64,000 nucleotides of DNA from NCBI GenBank assembly GCA_008692225.1, contig VICG01000005.1, positions 1,087,001 through 1,151,000 on the forward strand, read 5' to 3'. The notes under the pieces are model-generated. The model saw nothing but the letters and a program-made list of their open reading frames with translations. It was not told the DNA's origin and did not search any database. Positions within the stretch are counted from its first letter, which is position 1. Every line of letters starts with the position of its first letter. The DNA is from Monilinia fructicola (taxonomy: Eukaryota; Ascomycota; Leotiomycetes; Helotiales; Sclerotiniaceae). Shown piece after piece: positions 11,308 through 21,218 of the stretch. A program made the position numbers and the translations under genes.

Positions 11308-12583
11308 ATGAATACTCCTATCACCAACACCTCTTTCACTGGCCCCACCTACATATTGTCCTCTCACATTCGCCCACCGTTGTCCTCCCATATATCCGAC
11401 TTCCACCTCTCTCTCCTCCTTCCTATTCTCGCCTACTGGTCGCTCTGCTTTGTGTGGACTCTCATCTCATATTATGATCTCTTTCCTACCTACCGCATCC
11501 ATACACCCACCGAGCTCCAGACCCGCAATCGCGCCACAATCCGTGAAGTCCTACGCTCAATTATCTTGCAGCAGATAATGGGGGTTGCATGGGGCTTGTT
11601 CATCGGTCATATGGTTCTGGGAACCCAGGATATGGTTGGGAGAGAGGAGTATGATGTTGCTCTCTGGGCTGAAAGGGTCGGCAAGGGAGTTTCTTGGTTA
11701 GCATGGAGTATGAACTTGGGGATCACAGCCTTAGGATTTGATTCTTCAAGAATGAAGGGAGCATTCTATCTTCCGTTTCACGTCAGCATTACCACGCCGG
11801 TAAGTGAACTTGCCAGAATTTTTTATCTCTTATAAGGCTTTGTCAATTGCTGATACCTTCGAAGGATGGCCAAATCATTGCGTGGGAGATTGTCCTCGCG
11901 CAAGTGATATATCGGGTTCTTGCCCCCGCAGTGCGTTTTGGTGTTGCAATTTGCTTCAGCGATGCCTGGCAGTATTTCTGGCACCGAGCCATGCATGAGA
12001 ATAAATGGCTGTACCGTAGGTATCCGGAACTCGTCTCCATGGACGCCGTCGTCTTTCGCTAACCCAAACTGTTGTCCAGGAAATGTTCACTTCATCCATC
12101 ACTGCATCAATGTCCCATATGCCTTCGGGGGCCTCTATAATACCCTTACCGAAGCCTTTCTGGTAGACAACATCGGAATCACACTCTCCTTCTATATCTC
12201 TGGTCTTAGTATGCGCGAAGCCATGCTCTTCTCTACCATTACCGCGTTGAAAATCGTCGACGATCACAGCGGGTACAAGCTTCCCTGGGATCCGCTACAG
12301 TGGCTGGGAGAACAAGGAACTGTGTATCACGATATCCATCACCAGAGTTGGGGTGCAACTGTAAGTAAACTAGCTCCCTCGTTGCCACTCTCATGTTGAA
12401 TTGAGCGGATTTTGGAGAATCGAAGCTAACCCTGGATGCGACAAACAGACGAACTATTCACAGGTCTATACCACCTTCTGGGATCACTTCTTGGGAACAG
12501 TGAGTCAGAAGAGTCAGGAAGAGATTGAGGAGCTCTATAAGAAGGGACGGGACGCTGCAGAGAAAGCCAAGAAAGTCAACTAA
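11308..12583 (+). CDS. Sur2-like membrane fatty-acid/sphingoid-base hydroxylase, copy 2
   Basis: Four exons (11308-11799, 11865-12015, 12080-12360, 12449-12583) code about 352 aa. The histidine boxes are HRAMH (exon 2), VHFIHH (exon 3) and YHDIHHQ (exon 3). Exon 3 is exactly as long (281 nt) as exon 2 of copy 1 and the flanking intron positions and phases agree, so the pair arose by tandem duplication. Copy 2 has one extra intron (11800-11864) that copy 1 lacks. The C-terminus (EELYKKGRDAAEKAKKVN) is Lys-rich and could retain it in the ER. It resembles canonical Sur2 more than copy 1 in VPYAFGGLYN and in the spacing after box 1. Confidence 0.88.
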
Positions 12584-13809
12584 TGGCGAAATGCAACTTA
12601 ACGCCTGAACAAATTGTTTGGATGTGTGCATCCAAACTCAAGCGCAGGATTTTTTGGGGTCTGATACCCGGCGGGCAACATAGCACATCTTGAAAACGTG
12701 TGACATGAGGACGAAAGATCCTCTCGTCTTGTATCTTTTCACTTTTGAGTTTCCTTACATGTGGCGATTTTCATCATCTAGTTATCTCGGTCTCATGTTA
12801 GTTTAAATGGTCTCAAGACGTTTCGATTAATGTGTACACAAACGCACGTTTTCATCTGATACATTAATAAGACATTTTATCCATTCCCACCACCGGCTTC
12901 AATATGTTCCAACACTTGTCCGAAGGGTTGAATCCTCATCATCACAGATGCAACCCCATTGTCCCAGCGAAAAATTGAGTGGCGGCAGAAGTTACGCTGG
13001 TACTGTAGCCAGGTTTTCGAGAACATCAATTTGAAGGATTTAGAAGGTTCTCGCAGAAGCGGAACCCCAAATACCTTGGCAGAAATGAAGGGCTTGCTTG
13101 ATCTACGGTTCCGTGACCAGGATTCCGGGGTTCTCATCTGATATTTCAAACACATTGTGAACATTCAATACTTGATAGTGTGTGTTACGATACTACTAGT
13201 ATCCCGTAGATCCTCATGACAACTAACTCGATTCCAAAAAGGAGTTATCCATCCACAGTTCAGTGGATAGAAACCGTGCACAGGATAAATCTTTACTTTG
13301 CCAATGAGCCGAACTCTAACATGGATACTGAATGCCTCGTGTCATTGTGTGGACCTACCAAGCTATCCTCGTCAAGGGTAATCATCAGGAATGGTGTGGC
13401 CAGAAGTTTTCTCGTGTTATGATGGATGTAGTGTTATCTCGGTAGTACAATTCACGAATGCACAAATACTGTTACGTCTTATCTAACTCTTTAGCTGTAG
13501 CCTCAAAAGAATGAGAAACGTGTAGCATAATACTTTTAGTTGGTGCAACAAGTCAATGTGATTCAGTGAAACAGCGAAATTGAATTTTTAAGACTTTTGG
13601 TGCTTTCTAACAGAATTTAGACCGCCGTTTAATCACAGGAGAAAGCTCACTTATATTTATCCAACGAAAACGAGCAGAAAGCGATGATATGTAGATGGAG
13701 CAATGCAAAAAGAAAAATATAGAAATTTCCATGTAGTGATAAACCAGATAGCTCGACAACTCGATGAAGATAATTCTTGTCTGAAGGGGATGGGCTTTGA
13801 TCGCCAAAT
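12584..13809. other. Spacer between convergent hydroxylase copy 2 and MFS transporter
   Basis: About 1.2 kb with no recognisable gene. A 95-codon open frame on the minus strand (12877-13164) shows no family motif and no good splice partners were found. The tail of both genes and possibly decayed sequence lie here. Confidence 0.5.
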
Positions 13810-15679
13810 CTACTCCAAATTCTCAGTTGCACTTTCTGACTCTTTTTGAAATAGTCTGCCCCCAGTGAAGAACAACTGTCATATTGTCAGTGAAATTTCC
13901 TTGCAAGCGACATAGCGACAAAAGACAACCCAGGAAATAAAACAAAGCAATCCGCCCCGTACTTACACAAGGAATGGCTCCAGTGATTGAGAATATCCCG
14001 ACGGCTATGGTCATGCTCTTCCAGCCATATTGCGTAATGATCGCGCCAGAGAATACGGGACCAAATATGGTAGCAGCAGCCATGGAGCAGTTGAAGAGAG
14101 CGTATGCTTGTGCATACGCCCCACCGGGCCCGAATTTGCCTGGATTTTCGATTTCGATTTCTCCAACGACTAATGAAAGATCGGCAGCAACAGGCGCCAC
14201 TATAAGGATAAGGGTACAGCCTAGTAAGTCAGATTTAGCAGGTGAATTTGGGCTAATTGAAGAGCAATAAGGGTCAGTTATTCTTCCATACCGCAAATAA
14301 ATAACAGGGCGCATAACAGAATCTTCTGTTCAATGGTATCATTATCGACAAGTCGCATGAGCATCAATGGCACAGCTGTGAGAGTGCAGCCTAGAACGGC
14401 GATCCAGCGAGGGCCAAAATGATCCGATAGTCTACCGACTAGTGGACCCGAAAGTCCGGGGATGGCTATGCACAGAAAGATGAGCCCGGCGGCAAGAGAA
14501 CTCCAATGAAAAGTCTCCTTGACGAACAGGGCGAGAACACTGTCAAATGTAGCTAGAATGGAAACATTGACAAAGATACCGTATATTGCAGCAACAACTC
14601 GAGGTGAGCCGAGCAGGGTGATGACCGGCGGAAGCCCCCAACTCTTGGAGTTCTGGTTGCCATTTGTCGTCCTCTTCGGGAGAAGAGCGCTAGATTCATC
14701 GTAGTTGGGTATACCAAATCCAGGAGGGGTTGAGTTCGCGGTATTGGAAGACTCACTCCAACTGTTACTGCCCTCGGATGTACTACTTTGGCCCTCGTGT
14801 TCGGTGGGCAAAGTATTAAAGTTACCGTTGCCACTCTCATTCGTCGACGTCAAGCTCTTTACCATATATCTCTCGGCCGTCCGTTTCTCAATCATAAACA
14901 TGCGCAGTATAATATCAACAATAATGAGTCCAGCAGCCATACCAAATACTGCCATATAGCCAGCCTTATCATAGACCATACCCCCAAGTAGAGGAGATAT
15001 GATCAGACCGACACTAGAACATGACAAAGCTGTACCCATCCACTGTCCAATTCTATCACTGCCAACAGTATCAACCAATAATGCGAGGCCAACTGTATAT
15101 ACAATCGCGGCTGAGAGCCCTTGGAAGATCCTGCTAACGACAAGAAGCCACGCGTTCTTGGCAAATCCAAATAATAGAGTCGCAGCTGCGAGGATGAACA
15201 AACCGGCGAAATAAGTAACAGATCTATCGGCAGTGCGATCTGCAAGCCATCCACAAATTGGAGATCCAACTATAATGGCAGCGCCGAAGACCGCGAATAT
15301 GAACGATGTCCACCATTGCACTATCATTCATCAGCGGATGGTCAAACATTTGATTTTCCACATACCTTCCTCTTCAGGTACACCTGATCGTTCTTGTAGA
15401 CTGAATGGAAGAACAGGAACTATCTGTTTACTGTCAGTATAATAGCTCAAACCTAGCCTACATCTCGTCTCATTGTATGTATAAATGGAATACTTACAAC
15501 ACCATAAAGGAAAGCGTCCTAAAACATGTTAGATAGATAGCGGAAAAGTTCATTGGAGAGCTTACGGTGAATATGGCACAACACACTGTTGTAAGAATGA
15601 ACCAGTCAGAGGATCGATATTCAAGGAGCCATGGAATCTTCTGAGGCTTGGAACTCGCACTCTCGATATCGGCTGTCAT
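13810..15679 (-). CDS. MFS transporter, DHA1/vesicular amine transporter-like
   Basis: Six exons code about 513 aa: 15679-15566, 15518-15498, 15423-15366, 15320-14292, 14220-13967 and 13875-13810. The second exon is only 21 nt and codes DAFLYGV, which completes the first transmembrane helix and leads to VPVLPFSLQERSGVPEE. The MFS signature between helices 2 and 3 is visible as GWLADRTADRS, and the matching one in the second half as GRLSDHFGPRW. A long hydrophilic loop (about residues 220-290) separates the halves. About twelve membrane segments are expected, at the plasma or vacuolar membrane. It lies divergent to the dehydrogenase gene in the accessory cluster and may export its product; that is inferred from position. 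Confidence 0.9.
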
Positions 15680-16390
15680 CTTCTAGTTTTCCTGTTTCAG
15701 AGAATATAGTTTGAAGAATTGATTCAGCAAAGATAGCTAGAGAAACAACTTCAAGATCGAAAAGAGGCCACGTCTACATGGAGCTTACATCATCACCTCC
15801 CATCCTTAAGCCAATCATCCTTAGCCTCACACTTTGGCACCATTCACTCAGCCTCTTCATTAGCAACCTTTTCAGCCGACATCCGCCACCCAATAGGTCT
15901 GGCTGATGATCTGGTGGAGTATATTGCAATGAAATGCTGATCACTACTAAGCGATATCTGGTACAACCGTGTGATGTATTTGTGTGATCGGCGACAAAGT
16001 CGATGGCTTGATTGATGAAGGGTGGGAGGGCTTCGCTTGGGTGAATGTAGGCGAATTTGCTGGCACTTGCAGCATCGTCTAATGCAGCAAAAGTAGAAAA
16101 TAAACCGACGAACTGAGCACAGCAAGCACAGCAGAAGGAACCGAGGTATCACTTGTGGCGTATTGTTCATCATATCAGTGCTTGCTGGGATCATGTCTTT
16201 GTACAACCAAACAAGTGACTTGCATGAGCCGCTCAGCACAAGGGACCAATCTGGGAACACTGGCATCTTAAGTCCTTTTTGTATATTGCAATCGCATTTG
16301 TTCTTGTCATTGATCTCTAGTCGCGCTTCAACAAATCCCAACTAATGAGCGCAGATAATTCAGAAAGGCAAATTCGCAAACCTAATAACC
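15680..16390. promoter_or_regulatory. Divergent promoter region of the MFS and dehydrogenase genes
   Basis: The 711 bp between two divergent start codons should carry both promoters. A 165-codon minus-strand frame (15844-16341) overlaps it but has no family features. No specific factor site can be claimed. Confidence 0.5.
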
Positions 16391-17579
16391 ATGGGAGAAC
16401 GAACGATCAATTCCGACGTTACCTTCAAAGGATGGATGGCATTTGACAAATACGCCATAAACAATGGGTTGAAGCTAACACAGTTCCAACCAAAGAAATG
16501 GGAAGAGACTGACATAGATGTCAAAGTCACTCACTGCGGTCTCTGCGCAAGTGATATGCATACTTTGCGAAGTGGATGGGTAAGAAATTCTACCCCTATT
16601 TTTGATCTAGTCTCACAATTTACTGACTAGGGGCCTACTAACTACCCATGCTGTACCGGTCATGAGATTGTTGGAGAAGTAATCCGAGTTGGCAAGGCAG
16701 TCGAACGCAACATTACGTTGGTATATCCTTAAGACATGTGGAAATTTGTGCCTCTAACAAAGGACAGTACTGGCGACATTGTGGGAATCGGTCCTATAAT
16801 CCATTTTTTGCGCTCAAGAAGACTGCACTGAATGCAGTCAAGGCATGCCTAACTACTGTCCACGAAAAGTTGCTGCCTACGATGGGTATCTTCCCGATGG
16901 CAGCAAGACCTATGGTGGTTTTGCAAACTACTGTAGAGTTCCAGGCGCCGCTGCCATTCGTATTCCCCAAGAATTAAGTAGCGAAACAGCGGCTCCATTG
17001 CTCTGTGCTGGCATCACCACCTACGTCCCATTGTCAGAACATAAAGGAAAAGAAAAACGAGTCGGGGTGATTGGCGTCGGAGGTTTGGGGCATTTTGCTG
17101 TCATGTTTGCAAGGGCATTGAAATATAAGCATGTTGTTGCAATCTCACGACGAGAGAGCAAGCGTGGAGACGCTATCAAGCTGGGGGCAGACAGCTACAT
17201 CGCAACCGAAGAAGAGACAGATTGGGCAGAGAAGTATGCAAGGTCACTTGACGTGATTATATGTACCGTGTCATCGGCCGACATGCCGCTGAACAAATAT
17301 CTGGAGCTGCTCAGAACAGGAGGACATTTCTGTCAAGTTGGAATGCCTGACGATCCTTTGCCGCCACTTGAATTATTTGGGCTGATCGAGCGGAAGATTT
17401 CAATTCATTTCAACGACATAGGATCAATCAAGGAGACAGAGGAGCTGTTAGAATTTGTTGTGAGGGAAAAGCTCCATCCTCTGGTCGAAACGCGAAAGAT
17501 GAGTGATATTAACAAAGTGTTGAAGGAGATGGAAGCTGGAAATGCGAGATACCGATATGTTTTGGTAAATGATGCTTGA
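16391..17579 (+). CDS. Zinc-dependent medium-chain alcohol dehydrogenase (Adh6/cinnamyl-alcohol type); frameshifted
   Basis: Exons 16391-16579, 16631-16716 and 16768-17579 give about 361 aa after one correction. Catalytic zinc ligands are visible in HCGLCASDMHTL (Cys) and GHEIVGEVIRVG (His-Glu). The structural zinc cysteines are in CAQEDCTECSQGMPNYC. The Rossmann motif is GVIGVGGLGHFAV, and SRRESKR right after strand 2 favours NADPH. The frame breaks at the T6 run 16804-16809: without correction the second frame ends at a TGA after SRRLH, and dropping one T restores GIGPIIHFCAQEDC. Intron 2 uses an uncommon GTTGGT donor, also used in the Sfm1-like gene of this window. Its partner may be the P5C reductase, which lies tail to tail 194 bp away. 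Confidence 0.85.
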
Positions 17580-17773
17580 ATGTTCATGGCCCGGGGATTC
17601 GAAGTATCAAAAACATGTGCCTGTTGATCTGATTACACCGCCTAATTTTGCCACTTGATGCTTACGTAACAAATTACAAATGCTTGACAACTACATTAAT
17701 TCAAGACCACATACAAATTCACATGATTAATCTTATGAAGAACCATATCAACTGACACGATGTCAAGTAAAAC
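17580..17773. terminator. Convergent 3' region of dehydrogenase and P5C reductase genes
   Basis: Two genes end facing each other with only 194 bp between stop codons, so both polyadenylation regions must lie or overlap here. The DNA is AT-rich. No precise cleavage signal can be assigned. Confidence 0.5.
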
Positions 17774-18987
17774 CTATATCCTTGCTTGGGTCCCTAATCC
17801 TTCAGCAGCTTCCTTACACTTAATCAAAGCACCTGCTACAACAGCTCTCACATTCCCTTGTTCAAGTGCTAGCACACCCCTGATGGTCGAACCGCCTGGC
17901 GTAGTAATGTTCTTTCCAAATCATAGAGTCAATAACTGCCTATCAAAGAAAGGTTTTTGGGTCTAGGGGCAAGGGAGAGGGGACAGTAATCGCTTTCGGG
18001 AATACGAAGCATGGGATTTAAGAAAGAGGGATAGTGGAGTCTGGAACCGGAGAAGAGAACTGGGAATGGAAGAATGCAGAATTTGTGAACCGATTACGAA
18101 CCTCTTTCACGGAAGCTGGATGCTCTCCCGCCAGCACTAACGCTGCGCATCCTTTCATGGACTGTGCTGCCATGACTGTAGCATCCTTTCTTGTCAAACC
18201 AAGAGTAACGGCTCCATCAATCAAAGCGTCGAGAATGACCGCAAAGAATGCAGGAGTCGATGCGCCCAATGCTGTACATGTGTCGAAATGGACAGCGGGT
18301 ATGTGCTTAACCTTGCCGATTGACTCAAAGAGATAATCAATTGCAAGTAGGTGACTTGCTGACGTTGCTTCCGGAGTTTCGATGACGGTTATTGATTCGC
18401 GGACAAAGGAGGCGGTGTTTGGCATTGCTCGAGCAATGGTAGCGGGATAGTAACTCTTGCCCCCCACAGATTGGAGGACGGATTCGATATCTGGAATTGT
18501 AACACCTGCAAGTAGGCTAACGAGGACCTTGTCTTGTAGCTGCGATCTGACAATGGTGGTGGCTAAACAACTTCGCAGATCTCCAGGCTGACAAGCTAGA
18601 ACGATAACATCTGCTTCGTGAAGAGGGGCACGTTGATCGCCGTGATAAATGGCTACTCTTGTGTCATAAGTAGCAAGGATGTTTTCCACACGAGCAGCAG
18701 AAGTCGCGCTACGGACGCAAGCCATGAATTTGTTTGGAACATGATTCTGATCGAAACCTGAGAGAGGCGAGTTGGTTTTCTTGCTCTCTTCGATGCTTGT
18801 CAGTATTCCACATAAAAGTGCAGTGCCGAGACTTCCTGAAAGAAGTTAGCTCTTCAATTCTATTCCAATGCCAGTGGCCTTTTCTTCATCGGAGAATATC
18901 TGTACCGCATCCTAAGATTGCAAGTGTGGTCGATGTACGAGTCTCATTTGGAGGAGTCTCATCCGGAGTTTTCTGTGCTTCGGACAT
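17774..18987 (-). CDS. Pyrroline-5-carboxylate reductase family protein (ProC-like)
   Basis: Three exons (18987-18906, 18835-18102, 17911-17774) code 317 aa with an intact frame. The Rossmann motif is TLAILGCGSLGTALL, split by intron 1. Further family signatures are VIVLACQPGDL, SLLAGVTI, IARAMPNTAS with the conserved Pro-Asn, GASTPAFFAVILDALIDGAV and, in the last exon, TPGGSTIRGVLALEQG. Intron 2 (18101-17912) starts with the uncommon donor GTTCGT, which is also used by the SDR gene of this region. The usual reaction is NAD(P)H reduction of P5C to proline. Its place between an alcohol dehydrogenase and an NRPS suggests a specialised paralogue that reduces a cyclic imine, but this could equally be the housekeeping enzyme. 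Confidence 0.88.
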
Positions 18988-21218
18988 TTTGCAAATATGT
19001 TTCTAGAACGGAGAAATAGATCAAGTTTTTCAGCGTAAATTCTGGAATGTCTGTTCTAAATACCTTTATTGTGCTATGTATCCCGTAATTATTAGTGTTG
19101 CAGTTCATGTATTGATTACTCGATCCGTTCAGCCCCTTCAAACCAGAAGCCTGCATACTTCTTGGCAACAGTTAGAAAAGTGCACAGTTCTTTCTCATTC
19201 TTAAATTGGACCGTAGCAAGAGGGTATTCGACAATGATTGCCCCTTATAGCTGCAGATACAGACAGCAACAGCGTGCATCTGCAGGCGTTTTTATTCTCA
19301 TTTTTGTATTGGTTCAGTTCAAAATGTGTGTGTGGTGCGAGGGTTGATATTCTCGTGGGTGTTGTCGAAGTATATTGTGAGGTTTAGTCATAAAAAGTCC
19401 GGGTCGGTATGTGATACGAAGGTTCGTGCAACGCCGAAGCCCGAGTATAGTATGTGGTACAAAAAGTCTGCCCGAATCACGAAATACTTTTCCGTGTTTC
19501 ATAACCTCTTTGAAAAGACGCAAGCCTCTTTCTGCAATCTTGAATATTGAAACTCGCATGAATTGCCAAATCTTATAACACAAGCATTTGAGCTGTTCCA
19601 TCTACTTTTGGCTGACCCGTACATACCAATTAGGCGTATACCAGTACCCGGAAATGTTATATGCTACACGAGAGGCGGCTATCATGAATTATATTATGAG
19701 CAGTGGCGTGTTCCGCAACCAAAGCTCGCTAGGGAGATTTTCCGAATTTGGCGTTCCCAACAGGCCGAACTGCAGTACAGATTTGAAAAGGTATCAATAT
19801 CAGCCATGCTTAGATGATGCATATTAATGCTTAAGTTACTTGAATGATAGAAGTTGATAAGGTTTTACTAATTATATTATTCAAACATCATAATGGTATA
19901 ACAATAACATTTCTCGATGTTTTGAAATTTGGTACATTTGTAGGTTTTTATAGTCATCAATCTGCAAGCTATTATATGAATTATAATCATTCGATTACTA
20001 AAATCATCTAGTATAAAGCTAAATGAACCTCTCTAATTTGATAGCATTTTATATTAATGTTAATATCTACTTCTTCCCGATATCCCCTTAAATGCATTGC
20101 TTTCAGACATATACATACTGCCAAGGTCATATGAAGAAAGCCTCAAAGATATCTTTATCCCGGGTACTAGAAGGCTACTCGATATTCCAGCAGTCAGCAC
20201 GCACGATGTGCCCAAATCACGCAAAGATGCATGAACCGAGAAAATATACACAAGTTCATCAATCCTCGCTCCTTTTTCAATGTGTACTCGCAGGGACGGG
20301 GAATTCTAAGATCGGAGTGAAAATGAGGCAATAGGAATGTCTAGGTGGCTGGAGCTACAGTGCACGAAGGTAATTTGGATGCTGTCGGACGGGAGCTGAA
20401 TAGCTTCAGGCCCCCGGGATGTCTTGTTGATCTAGTATAAATCTCAGGTATGTACGCTGCATGAAGAGATGAGGGGGTAGAATACGTCATCCAAGCCCTC
20501 ATTCCGGTGGACATATTCTGAAAAGGGAGAAAATGCATATCGATTTACAGCAATAATCACAGATGCGCGAGTCAAATTCCAAAAGTAGAGCTTTTGCGAT
20601 GCGGTGAATAGACGATTTGTCAAGTTTGGCCTAGGAATATAAGAGTCCACGATCCCATTGCATCATCCCAGGATCAAAATTAGGTGATCAATATGCAGCG
20701 AAGAAATACGTAGTTGCAGCCCCGAGCAACTTTGGGAGCTGACTGCGGCTCCAGATTGATTAAGGATCTTGGTTCTTTCGCACGCGAAAGCATTGAAGCT
20801 TCGTATCCGGACCCCCAATCTTCGGCACTGCAGCACAGTCTAGATACGATCGATATGGAGGCTTGTTGTTCGAAAGGGGGCAGAGTCTTGAGAGCACTTG
20901 GAATTTTGAATGATCGAAATGGATTTGTAATTGCGCATGGCGTAGATACACAAAGAGTTTTTGCAATTACAGTCTTCTTATCGTTGGTTTGGGAAGGGGG
21001 TATTGGAAACCTAGTTTGTGGGAATGCAGGAGAACACAGACAAAGACAGCAGCCATTGAGAACTAGTGATTTGTGTGAAACTTCCTAATACTTGCAGTTT
21101 GAGGAGGGAAAGGGGGTGATCAGCCGTATCTCAACAAGCTATCTATTAAGCCATACATCCATGAAAATGCACTTGAAACTTCTGGTATATCTATATGCAC
21201 ATACTCCAACGGTATCCA
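18988..21218. other. 2.2 kb region upstream of the NRPS-like gene without a supported gene
   Basis: Several small open frames exist on both strands (for example 19563-19817 and 20714-21088, plus), but none shows family motifs or plausible exon chains. The section 19830-20060 is AT-rich. The region may contain the NRPS promoter, missing 5' exons of the NRPS-like gene or a decayed gene. Confidence 0.5.

Noticed and set aside
12877..13164. 95-codon minus-strand frame between hydroxylase copy 2 and the MFS gene
   Set aside because: No family likeness and no good splice partner either side.
15844..16341. 165-codon minus-strand frame between the MFS and dehydrogenase genes
   Set aside because: No motif, mixed composition with many Cys and Arg, and it occupies the expected divergent promoter.
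20714..21088. 124-codon plus-strand frame upstream of the NRPS-like gene
   Set aside because: No ATG-led start with domain content and no link to the NRPS frame; kept only as possible decayed sequence.
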